DNA from: Siphonodentalium dalli
Lineage: Eukaryota; Mollusca; Scaphopoda; Gadilida; Siphonodentaliidae
NCBI GenBank assembly: GCA_032622095.1
Contig: CP136069.1
Span: 51,570,760-51,634,759 of the forward strand
Reading direction: 5' to 3'
DNA length: 64,000 bases
Position numbers and translations under genes: made by a program
Shown here: positions 10,706 to 21,648 of the stretch, piece by piece
How the letters are laid out: each line of letters begins with the position of its first letter
How positions within the stretch are numbered: the stretch's first letter is position 1
The notes under the pieces: generated by a model
What the model was told of the DNA's origin: nothing
Seen by the model: only the letters and a program-made list of their open reading frames with translations
The model's database searches: none

Positions 10706-11775
10706 AAGTAAGAGTACCTGGAGTTTTTAGAGTGTAGCAGCCGAAAGACTGTCAATTACCTTAAGGTATTTGGCTACTTCTCGTAGATCGGTGTTAATTA
10801 TCTTCGTCAATGATGTCATGTCACGCTTGTTAATAATTCATTTGTTCGGAAATACTTATTGGGGGTCGAAACGTATAAAATTGAACTACCCCCACTTCCA
10901 AAAACAACACCGATAAACAATAACGCTCTTTTCTGTTCCATGCAATGGAAATGGCTATTTATTGTCCTGATATCAGTGATATAAATGAATGCCTATTAGT
11001 ATTATCCTGAAATAAATTTATGCCACTTTGGCGAACATGGGAACCACGGTACAATTTATGCCATTTAGGCACACTTCAGAGTGAAATCTGGGCTTATATT
11101 TCGGCGAGAATCCAAATCTAGATTCTCGTAAATATTCTCGCAAATTACCCTGGATTCTCGTGAAAAAGTATATATCAGCAAAAAGCAAAATCAGATGAAA
11201 TATATGCCCTGGAAATATAGCAAATCGTTTAATGCTTTAGAATTTTTGTTTTCGGAGATTTATATATATGCTTAAAGACATATTATGGACTTGTTGTGGA
11301 CTTTTTCGGGTGCGAGAAATTGATAAGTTAGTGCTCGGGCACTTTGCCAACCTGGGGAATGCTATCATTCTACTAACATCACTGAACATTTCCAAAGAAA
11401 TCTACAACACGACTTCATAGAGAACATCGTCTGAACTACTCCAAATTGTAAATATTTACACCTCGATTCGGGGCGCAACTATCGGCTATAATTAAAAAAA
11501 AATGATTTCGCCATCGAGAGTCATTGCATTTAACTAATATATAAGAATGACGTTGTGTATCATCCATTTGGATTAATATTCGTAACAAATAACTACTTTG
11601 AGAAAGATTATTCTTAATTTCTATTTGATCACTCTGCCCGGTGTCTGCCGGAGTGTTTCACGTCACTTTAATCAATGAAGACTGTTCAGAAAAACTGCTT
11701 TTCAACACCACCAAACAACTTTCCTTTTTAGGGCCACCACATCTTTCCAAAGATGTACTTCTTCCATTTTGCTAT
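10706..11775. other. Spacer, no gene seen
   Basis: The content is AT-rich with no domain-bearing frame. The local strings GATTCTCGTAAATATTCTCG (near 11123) are short imperfect duplications. Confidence 0.5.
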
Positions 11776-11956
11776 CAAAGACCGAAAAATGTCGTTAAAC
11801 TAGAGATCCAAATACCCCCTATATCTTGAGATATTATAAAGACCGAAAAATGTCATTAAACTACAAAGACCGAAAAATGTCGTTAAACTAGAGATCCAAT
11901 CATCCCCACCCCCTATTTTTTGAGACATTAAAGAACGAAATATGTCGTTACACCAT
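11776..11956. repeat. Degenerate tandem repeat (AAAGACCGAAAAATGTCGTT)
   Basis: The motif recurs at about 11777, 11838 and 11864, with a decayed copy at 11931. Two copies carry the extension AACTAGAGATCCAA and a C-rich run. Spacing is irregular (61, 26 and 67 bases). Confidence 0.65.
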
Positions 11957-14405
11957 TAATACATAATTTGTGTTTATGAAAGTCTGGCACCCATTAGCAG
12001 TTTGTTTTCAGTACATTTTAATATTCATTGGAACGTAAACAATTATTCTCTGACAGAAATCATGTTAATATCGCCTTTCGTTACTGGTTTCCTCGACTCA
12101 AATATTTCTTACTGCTCAATACTTATAATTAAAAAAAATGTTCTGTGTTTTGTGTCACTTCTTAATAGCATTCTGTATTCTGCTATTGAAAAGAAAAAAG
12201 TTGCAGTATACCTTAAAGGTACGGAAGGCCTTGGTGGGTATCCTGTGAACATATTTCCACCTGTCAAAAACCGCTACAAACGAAAATAATATTCAAATAT
12301 AGACAGACTTTGTTAATATACAAATGAGAATTATCTCATAAACAGTATGTTATTGTCGTAAATTTGACGATTGTTATGTAAACAAAGCATAAAAAGTTAC
12401 TTTCCTGGTGTTTCTTTATATTATGATGGTAAACATAAAGAGCGTTCCTTGTTGCTCAATTCCTTATTTGGAAATAATAAAGAGCGTTTATACCATTTGT
12501 GTGTGATTAGCCAGTAGCATTGTGCTGCCTTCTATAACACAATCAGACTCTTGTTTAGGTAAAATATAGTAGGTCTTTATGTAAGCATGATGCTTAAGCG
12601 ATAGTGATCGTATATTTGAACCAAAATGTATGCGTTTTAATATTTTTCTGTTTACGGTGTTTGGAACAAATATGAATATTTTCGACAACTAAGCCCTCTC
12701 GTCCCTTTAATATAATTAATATAAGATCCCTCATCCAATAATCTCCAAATTGCATATCTAATTCCAATCATAGTTACACGTCACACCACCCCTCATCATT
12801 TGCCAATTGTACACCCTTTTTTTGCTGCTGCTGCAACTGCTCAATTTCTTTAAAAATTATTGAAAAAAAGGCCCTCCCGCCCGCCGACATTTACCTCTGA
12901 TTTTTTTTTCGATCATCGGTCCACACAAAAATTTAGCAAACGTCCCTATATAATATACCTATTTAAACCGACTATACACGGTAGTGTAATAGATCAACCG
13001 TTAATTTAACCGCTTAGGTAGCATATTTCCACGTATAGGTTATCACGACAAATCCCTGCTGATCTGTTATTAATGAACCAAACAATTAACATGTCAACAC
13101 ACTCTGGCCCACCAATGCTACAGTGTATAAACGTAACGGGACAAATATGCACATTATATTGGCAGCTAACGAGAACATTCATCAACAGAAATCTGCTCAC
13201 CACTTTCAGCCGATACGATAGAAACTAAACGATTTGTTACTTTTAATTACCCGTACGTAATTACACTACTTGCGTGTTAATAAAGTACGACCCCATTACC
13301 ACTAAAGGTGAAACATGGGATTTAGAACATTAATATTCACTCTTACATAATTCCACATCCAAGGTTCGTCTTGTGTAATCGTATGTCAGTTGTAACGTTG
13401 TGAAACTGCAACCGAACTGAATCATTCTATGCTAAATAGTTCATGGGTGACCTGATGCATGCATCTTAGTTTTCTTGTTATTATTATACTGTTGGGCAAA
13501 TTTTATAAATCTGTGGACCTATGGGGATTTTATAAATAGATAATTGGTTTTTCCGGTTATTTTGGGACGCGTTAAAGTTGTACTGCGACCCTGAGTCCGG
13601 TAAAAGCTGTAGTTGGACTGTCCAAGCTCGTGAAAGTTCTATTGACTATGCCGATGAATTGAGAAGCTTAATTGTTTTAGGATATTGTAGAAAGTCTAAT
13701 CTGGCCGTGTCAAATTGAGCTATTGCGATGGGATATCTCGCAGGACAACACATTTCGGGTTTTCGTGGGATGTGTATTCGATGGATGTCTTATAGTTGCA
13801 GTATGTAACTATTATGACCGCGTTAATTGCGTTCGATGTTTAGGTATGAACAATGGCTGGGCCATGCACACTTGAAGATTTTATGGCGGGAACTCAATTT
13901 TTTATCCGCATTTAGAAGCTTTCTGATTTGGTGAATGAAAAACCTGCAGTAATAAGCCGTAGTTTTTTTGTAATAATTTGAAGGATTAGTTGTTTTAATG
14001 GAATTCTGAGGCGGTGCATTCGTGTAACCAATATATTTTACATTATAATTTATATTTATGGCTAATAATATGATCTTGGAGGCGTTACCATTTCTGACTA
14101 TGGTTTTCTTGTACACGTTGCTGTGCACAACCATTCTAAATGATATCGGTGTTATAATGTATAGGTGTCGAGGCGGAATGATCCTATATAATCAGGTGAT
14201 TCCGTTGGTAATGGAAACACGCGTTACAAGTGATATAATTTATACACCATGTATTACCAGGATAATGACCCCATGTGTATAGCACTAGTCAAGTAAGTTA
14301 GTAACCAAGTGTTTTAACTGATACTATTAACATATCATAGTCATGTCACAATTCAGATACAAATGCTGATGTGTTAACTTGTTATATTGGTCTGTATTTT
14401 TGGAA
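11957..14405. other. Long AT-rich intergenic stretch, no gene seen
   Basis: About 2.4 kb with only short frames and no recognisable domain. The string AATAATAAAGAGCGTTTA (12473-12490) recurs in related form at 47556-47572 and may mark another dispersed repeat. Confidence 0.5.
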
Positions 14406-14638
14406 TGTAATTGAAAATGTAATTGAAAATGTAATTGAAAATGTAATTGAAAATGTAATTGAAAATGTAATTGAAAATGTAATTGAAAATGTAATTGAAA
14501 ATGTAATTGAAATTACACCCCTTTTCTCAATGTAATTAATTACATTCAATTACATGTAATTGAAAAAACCTTCAATTACAAATTACATCCAATTACTTGG
14601 GAAAATGTAATTAATTACATTCAATTACAATTACAAAC
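14406..14638. repeat. 12-bp tandem array (TGTAATTGAAAA)n plus inverted foldback part
   Basis: Nine 12-bp units run from 14406 to 14513. They are followed to 14638 by complementary motifs (CAATTACATGTAATTG, TAATTAATTACATTCAATTA) in both orientations, so the right part can pair with the left array. Such ATGTAATTG foldback blocks look like subterminal parts of a DNA element, but I see no ends or target duplication. Confidence 0.75.
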
Positions 14639-15380
14639 TAGAGGTCAGATTCCATGGAATCAGATATACTTCCATGGTATCCCATCCCATCCCATGTGAG
14701 TGTTATGCGTATATGTGTATTCCTCTTAATTCGAATTCATATTGGTGCTTAATGATCCGATGGTGGACTTGCATTGACATTTCTAAATATTAAATATACT
14801 CCAAAGGTTTATGTCATGATGATTAATGACTGTCTAATGCATCATGGTCCTGACCAACTGAGTCACCATTCACCCAGCCAATTAGTTCATTTGTATTCAG
14901 TAGGGATACATTTTATGGCTAATTATAACCGCTCCCCTGGATGCCCAAATCCTGTTCAACGGTCACGAAATTTGGTGTGTCTGATTATAGAGTAATCGGC
15001 TTGTATATATATCAAAAGGGTGCAAATCATATTAATTTGAGTAATATATTTCACCCGTTAACAATGTTACGCGCTACCAGGATTAAACGGTCCACTCTAA
15101 AACTTCTACAATCGTTCGAAAGTTGCACCTGGATACTTCTGACCACGTCAACAAATTTTGTCTCAAAGTTTTATTTTTTAAGTAATTTTCCACATTTGTT
15201 TGTGGTGGAATTTGCCAAGTCTGAACCCACCCGACGCAAGCTCTCCGCTGAGCATACATCTTGGAGGCGTACCTACAGTATACCGACGTACATGCTTCTG
15301 CATTAAACTAGATCTTTATTAGCACGTTTGGATTTGGGGCTACAATTAGGTTAGTGATAGACTACTTAAGTATAAATATT
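14639..15380. other. Spacer with a diverged copy of the 15.9-16.8 kb repeat
   Basis: GATTCCATGGAATC (near 14649) is a palindrome. From about 15200 to 15360 the sequence (GGTGGAATTTGCCAAGTCTG, CACGTTTGGATTTGGGGCTA) matches, with divergence, the segment at 15900-16080. It is therefore an older copy of that repeat. No gene seen. Confidence 0.5.
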
Positions 15381-15843
15381 TATATTATACTAGCAGGGTG
15401 ACCCGACTTCGTCCGTGCTGTTTTCCCTATTGACATTTTGAAGGTCAAGGTCAGGTCGGGGACTCGATTTGACCCGTGTAAAACATTCCCACGACAAAAT
15501 TAACCCTAGGTATCAATTTTATCAAAATCCCGTCGAAAGGCGCGATTTGACCTTGAATTGACCATTTTAAAGGTCAAGGTCAGGTCGAGGACACAGTTTT
15601 ACCGGTCCAAAACACTCCCCGGACAAACGTACCCATAGGTATCAAATTTCGTAGAAATCCATCCGTTTTACACGATTTGACATTGAATTGACCATTTTTA
15701 AAGTCATGACCAGGTCGGGGTCAAAAACACTCCCCGGACAAAAGTATCCCTAGATATCAAGTTTCGTTGAAATCCGTCTGGCTGTTTTCCTGGCCATACA
15801 TAACAGACAAACAGACAGAAGTCCCAAAATATGTAGTAGATAG
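15381..15843. repeat. Modular dispersed element with ~129-bp internal units
   Basis: The left end TATATTATACTAGCAGG (15381-15397) is identical to that of the 4491 element. Three modules with GACCATTTTAAAGGTCAAGG-type cores start at 15432, 15560 and 15690 (128 and 130 apart). They end in CAAGTTTCGTTGAAATCC (15758-15775) and an ACAGACAAACAGACAG tail. The architecture equals that of the 4491 element, although the internal unit sequence differs. Confidence 0.72.
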
Positions 15844-16221
15844 CGTTGTCACGAGTAAACCGATCCATCTGAAAATTCGAAAATGGCACTTTAGATTTTC
15901 GGTGGAATTTACCAAAAGTCTCAACCCACCCCATCTTGCATTCTCCGTTGGGTAGGTTACTTTTAAAGTATAGCGGTCAAGATTTGGGGGGGGGGTGGCT
16001 TGAATAGAATATCCAAATGTACCTGCTACGGGCATTACCTTGCTCTTTAATTAGCCCGTTTGGATTTGGTGGGAAGAATAGGTGCATTTTCCCGTTCCCC
16101 GTATAGCGGAAAGGGGTATATATAGTCACGCATTTCAATCAGTTTGGATATAAAGTTTAAATATACACAGTTATATGCCTATATATTTAATACTAATATA
16201 TTTTCTTTTAAATTAACAGCG

Positions 16222-16320
16222 CAGTGCGTAGCCGAGTGGTGAGAGCGTCAAACCTTCAGTTTGTGTTTTATTGCGACGTGAGTTCGAATCCCGTCAAATT
16301 ATCTACTATTTTTTTTTTTT
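16222..16320 (+). ncRNA. tRNA-like Pol III unit (tRNA pseudogene or SINE head), copy 1
   Basis: Box A TAGCCGAGTGG is at 16229-16239, box B GAGTTCGAATCCC at 16280-16292, and a 12-T terminator-like run at 16309-16320. A CAAA/TTTG stem around CCTTCAG lies where the anticodon arm would be. The acceptor stem and T stem are not complementary enough for a working tRNA, and no anticodon can be set safely. It could be transcribed by RNA polymerase III from the internal promoter, but it is not a standard tRNA gene. Confidence 0.5.
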
Positions 16321-16625
16321 AACATGCTTTGGTGTATTTTAATCATCAAATACGAATAATACCAAACTAAAGATAATGTAAAGATGCTTTTTATATTCGG
16401 GGGGTGGCTTGAATAGAATATCCAAATGTACCTGCTACGGCATTACCTTGCTCTTTAATTAGCCCGTTTGGATTTGGTGGGAAGAATAGGTGCATTTTCC
16501 CGTTCCCCGTATAGCGGCAAGGGGTATATATAGTCACGCATTTCAATCAGTTTTGATATAAAGTTTATACACAGTTATATGCCTATATATTTAATACTAA
16601 TATATTTTCTTATAAATTAACAGCG

Positions 16626-16727
16626 CAGTGCGTAGCCGAGTGGTGAGAGCGTCAAACCTTCAGTTTGTGTTTTATTGCGACGTGAGTTCGAATCCCGTCA
16701 AATTATCTACTTTTTTTTTTTTTTTTT
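16626..16727 (+). ncRNA. tRNA-like Pol III unit, copy 2
   Basis: This is the second copy from the 409-bp duplication. Box A is at 16633-16643 and box B at 16684-16696, both identical to copy 1, and a 17-T run lies at 16711-16727. Conservation of both boxes with a length change only in the T run is expected from the recent duplication and is not by itself evidence of function. Confidence 0.5.
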
Positions 16728-16806
16728 AACATGCGTTGGTGTATTTTAATCATCAAATACGAATAATACCAAACTAAAGGTAATGTAAAGATGCTTTTTA
16801 TATTCG

Positions 16807-17941
16807 AATCGGATATAAAACAATAAACACGTGGGTCGGTTTTCGCATATATAACATGAAGCGCGCTTAATGAACGTTCGGTCCGAAGAATATAATGAGT
16901 GATTAACAACAACACACAAAGAGTTTGAACGTAATCGAACAGAAAAGAGCGTTCTCTATAAGTAGATTCCTTTATGGTAGGAATAATGAGCGGTTGTTTC
17001 ACGTTTGCTTTTTGACAAGACTTAAATGACGGTGAACGAAACTATCAGTGGTGTTTTATTTTGCGAAAGTATAAAAGGAGTCATTTCCAATTCAGCAGAC
17101 ATATACTGACGGAAATAATTGAATGTCTATCAGCAGTATACTACGGTTTATAACAATATACAAATTGTTCTTACGAAAATGATGATATTTGCATGTTTCT
17201 ATGTGTTTATCGTTGTTATCGCAAATGGAATAATTGGCTATACGTCGTCATTACGTTAGTAGAAATATACACCGTACAACGAAGGTTTGTTTGATCAAAT
17301 TAATGTAATGTTTGTATTTTGTTTGGTTGTATATGATATGCAATGCGTTGAAGATGCGAAAGAAAATACAAAAGTGAAATGCACGCACGCAGATAGCTCA
17401 TGACACACTATACACGATAAAATGATAATTTACCACACACCATGGGCTACACAATTTACGAATAGGTGGGTTTATATTAAAATCCAAGTTATTTGCTTTA
17501 TAACGGCTCCGATATGAACTCATACCAATATACCACTCTGGAAATGATTGTTGGAATTCGACGGGCGTTCTATCAGTTCTCTGGTAGAGGATTGAGACTG
17601 GCCCGCGGCAAATGCTGGTGTATCGAATCGGAGGTAGGTTCCATCCCACGGGGGATGGGGTAGCCGGTAGCCGGAGGAAGGAGAGAGGGGAGTGACAAAT
17701 TTTTGGCGTATATATAGATAATATATATTATATATATAAGCGGAATTATTTTGAAGAGCTCTTTTCACTTGACTGAGAAAAAAATAATGTTCTAAGTCCA
17801 AAAGTTTTGGTTGAAATATTGGAGCCTTTTTCAAAAAGTGAAAACAAAATGAACGACTTTTCTGGGACAGGTCGATTTGGATCCGTTTTGGACTCTGGAT
17901 TTCCCAAAAGTCATCTCCGTTTCGCGTGTAGCATAATATGA
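16807..17941. other. Spacer left of the satellite array, no gene seen
   Basis: Only short frames are present. An alternating AT block (ATATATAGATAATATATATT) sits at about 17709-17740, and purine-rich GGAGGAAGGAGAGAGGGGAG at about 17671-17690. The flank changes to satellite sequence at 17942. Confidence 0.5.
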
Positions 17942-19212
17942 ATCTTCGGAGGAGATGTGTACACAAGCACATGGGCCCAAATTGCAAAGTTTGAGGGCCC
18001 GTAACTCTTTCTCGGATTTCAAAAATCCTTTCCGGTATGGGTTTGTTTTCGTTCGGGAAATACATAAACTTAAATAGATGAATGTCAATAAAAATTTTAT
18101 TTTGCGAAAATCTTACCCCCCACCCCAGTGTCAAAATATATTGTCCGACCCTGTCAAATTTTCCTTCTCTGACTAAACTGACAACTGTCAACACGACTAT
18201 GAAAACCACATGCAGTTATCTGGAATGATACAAGAGGACAACAGAGTACAATCAAATAGAGGTTTGCCAACTATGGGCCGTAACTCCTCAGGGAAAGCGC
18301 GGACACAAGTTTTGATGCCCGTGGGCAGTAGGGCATATCGAGGTGTGCATACGGTCCAAATTTCGATGCTCTGCTCCTTATAATTTCCGAGATAATAAAA
18401 TGACATTTTTTCAGATAAAGGGAGATAACTCCTCGGGGAAAACGCGGACAATATTCTTTATGCGACGATGGCATACAACTCTTTGACCCCAAGATACGTG
18501 CCAAGTTTTAATATGCTACTCCTGGTACTTTTCGAGTAATAAGGGTTGCAAAAGTGTCCAGTATAAGAATAATAATAACAATGAAAAATTATCGAAAAAG
18601 GGCCATAACTCTGTCAAAAGATATTGGACCAACATCCGGATACCATTATTTTTAGTAGACCTTAGATGCCTATATTCGCTAGAGATTTCGCGGTCCTCCT
18701 CCCATTAGTTTCTAAGTATTTCCAATTAAACAGAAAACGGCCGCAGTAGAAAAACAATATACTTCCTTGGTTACACCATGGAAGTATAATAATAGGGAAA
18801 ATCATGAGTGGAAAGAATCACAGTTTAGGGACGGAAAATATGAAGTATGGTGAGTATATGTTGTCCTAACATGTGTAGGTTGATCTCAAGTGTTTGAACG
18901 TGACCCCACCCCTGCCTCGAAATTGGGTGACGGGATTGGGAAAACATCAACCCTGGCACAAAATGCGAAGTTTGAGGGCCCGTAACTCCGTTAGTTTCCA
19001 ACGGATTTAAAAATTGTTTCCAGTTTTGCGATCTGCCGCTGACATAGATTGCATAACACAAGTTTCATCTGATTCGGACCCGAATAACACTTTGGTTATT
19101 GGAAAGCATATGGGCCCAAATTCAAAATTGGATGGCCAAAATCTCCGCCATTTTCACACGGATTTACGATCTGTTTTCAGCATCGTGATCAACGTATATG
19201 GTAAATGTTACA

Positions 19213-19800
19213 TTCCAAGTTTCATCTGATTCGGAGAAGAATAAAAAAATGGTACCGCGGACTACCCCTCCCCTGACCCACAATACTAAACCGACACTGG
19301 CAAAATTACACCCACCGCGTGCCCTCTTCAGTCCGTACGTATTTTCGTATCAGATGACATCCTATGTTCGATATCTTCGGAGGAGATGTGTACACAAGCA
19401 CATGGGTCCAAAATCGCAAAGTTTGAGGGCCCGCAATTCCGTCAGTTTTCGATGGATTTTCGAAATTCTTTCAATTTCTAGATCGGCTCATGTTGCAGAT
19501 GTTATATTCCAAGTTTCATCTGATTCGGAGAAGAATTAAAAATTGGTACCACGGACCACCCCTCCCCAGACCCACAATAATGAACAGACACTGGCAAAAT
19601 TTGGCCCACCGCGTGCCCTCTTCCGTCCGCACACGTTGGCGTATCAGATGTCATCCTATGTTCGATATCTTCGGAGGAGATGTGTACACAAGCACATGGG
19701 CCCAAATTGCAAACTTTGAGGGCCCGTAACTCTTGCATTTCTTCTCGGATTTCAAAAATCCTTTCCGGTATGGGTTTGTTTTCGTTCGGGAAATACATAA
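19213..19800. repeat. Internal ~294-bp subrepeats inside the 1732-bp unit (example unit)
   Basis: Within each unit two diverged copies of a ~294-bp block lie side by side: TTCCAAGTTTCATCTGATTC starts at 19210 and 19507, and TTCGATATCTTCGGAGGAGA at 19367 and 19661. An older third copy of the CAAGTTTCATCTGATTCGGA module lies at about 19060. Elsewhere in the unit the string (G)GGCC(R)TAACTC recurs at 18278, 18603 and 18978. The unit is therefore an assembly of small modules, like the other dispersed repeats in the window. Confidence 0.8.
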
Positions 19801-21646
19801 ACTTAAATAGATGAATGTCAATAAAAAATTTATTTTGCGAAAATCTTGCCCCCCACCCCAGTGTCAAAATATATGTCCGACCCTGTCAAATTTTCCTTCT
19901 CTGACTAAACTGACAACTGTCAACTCGACTATGAAAACCACATGCAGTTATCTGGAATGATACAAGAGGACAACAGAGTACAATCAAATAGAGGTTTGCC
20001 AACTATGGGCCGTAACTCCTCAGGGAAAGCGCGGACACAAGTTTTGATGCCCGTGGGCAGTAGGGCATATCGAGGTGTGCATACGGTCCAATTTTCGATG
20101 CTCTGCTCCTTATAATTTCCGAGATAATAAAATGACATTTTTTCAGATAAAGGGAGATAACTCCTCGGGGAAAACGCGGACAATATTCTTTATGCGACGA
20201 TGGCATACAACTCTTTGACCCCAAGATACGTGCCAAGTTTTAATATGCTACTCCTGGTACTTTTCGAGTAATAAGGGTTGCAAAAGTGTCCAGTATAAGA
20301 ATAATAATAACAATGAAAAATTATCGAAAAAGGGCCATAACTCTGTCAAAAGATATTGGACCAACATCCGGATACCATTATTTTTAGTAGACCTTAGATG
20401 CCTATATTCGCTAGAGATTTCGCGGTCCTCCTCCCATTAGTTTCTAAGTATTTCCAATTAAACAGAAAACGGCCGCAGTAGAAAAACAATATACTTCCTT
20501 GGTTACACCATGGAAGTATAATAATAGGGAAAATCATGAGTGGAAAGAATCACAGTTTAGGGACGGAAAATATGAAGTATGGTGAGTATATGTTGTCCTA
20601 ACATGTGTAGGTTGATCTCAAGTGTTTGAACGTGACCCCACCCCTGCCTCGAAATTGGGTGACGGGATTGGGAAAACATCAACCCTGGCACAAAATGCGA
20701 AGTTTGAGGGCCCGTAACTCCGTTAGTTTCCAACGGATTTAAAAATTGTTTCCAGTTTTGCGATCTGCCGCTGACATAGATTGCATAACACAAGTTTCAT
20801 CTGATTCGGACCCGAATAACACTTTGGTTATTGGAAAGCATATGGGCCCAAATTCAAAATTGGATGGCCAAAATCTCCGCCATTTTCACACGGATTTACG
20901 ATCTGTTTTCAGCATCGTGATCAACGTATATGGTAAATGTTACATTCCAAGTTTCATCTGATTCGGAGAAGAATAAAAAAATGGTACCGCGGACTACCCC
21001 TCCCCTGACCCACAATACTAAACCGACACTGGCAAAATTACACCCACCGCGTGCCCTCTTCAGTCCGTACGTATTTTTGTATCAGATGACATCCTATGTT
21101 CGATATCTTCGGAGGAGATGTGTACACAAGCACATGGGTCCAAAATCGCAAAGTTTGAGGGCCCGCAATTCCGTCAGTTTTCGATGGATTTTCGAAATTC
21201 TTTCAATTTCTAGATCGGCTCATGTTGCAGATGTTATATTCCAAGTTTCATCTGATTCGGAGAAGAATTAAAAATTGGTACCACGGACCACCCCTCCCCA
21301 GACCCACAATAATGAACAGACACTGGCAAAATTTGGTCCACCGCGTGCCCTCTTCCGTCCGCACACGTTGGCGTATCAGATGTCATCCTATGTTCGATAT
21401 CTTCGGAGGAGATGTGTACACAAGCACATGGGCCCAAATTGCAAACTTTGAGGGCCCGTAACTCTTGCATTTCTTCTCGGATTTCAAAAATCCTTTCCGG
21501 TATGGGTTTGTTTTCGTTCGGGAAATACATAAACTTAAATAGATGAATGTCAATAAAAAATTTATTTTGCGAAAATCTTGCCCCCCACCCCAGTGTCAAA
21601 ATATATGTCCGACCCTGTCAAATTTTCCTTCTCTGACTAAACTGAA

Positions 21647-21648
21647 TG
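21647..21648. other. 43-bp deletion variant, unit 3 of the array
   Basis: Between CTGA and ATGATACAAG, 43 bases present in the standard unit (19913-19955 in the unit before) are missing. The same deletion is at about 25067 in unit 5. No other unit has it. Confidence 0.85.

Larger units (their letters stand above)
15990..16806. repeat. Tandem duplication, ~409-bp unit x2, each with a tRNA-like Pol III unit
   Basis: Copy 1 (about 15990-16398) and copy 2 (16399-16806) align throughout; the shared GGTGGCTTGAATAGAAT starts at 15994 and 16403. Differences are single bases and small indels, such as the length of T runs and a few bases near 16170/16565. The duplication is recent compared with the older copy at 15200-15360. 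Confidence 0.85.

Noticed and set aside
14406-14513. CRISPR-like array
   Set aside because: The 12-mers are contiguous with no unique spacers; it is a simple tandem repeat in a eukaryotic context.
16222-16300. Functional tRNA gene
   Set aside because: The A and B boxes are good, but the acceptor and T stems do not pair adequately and the anticodon cannot be set.
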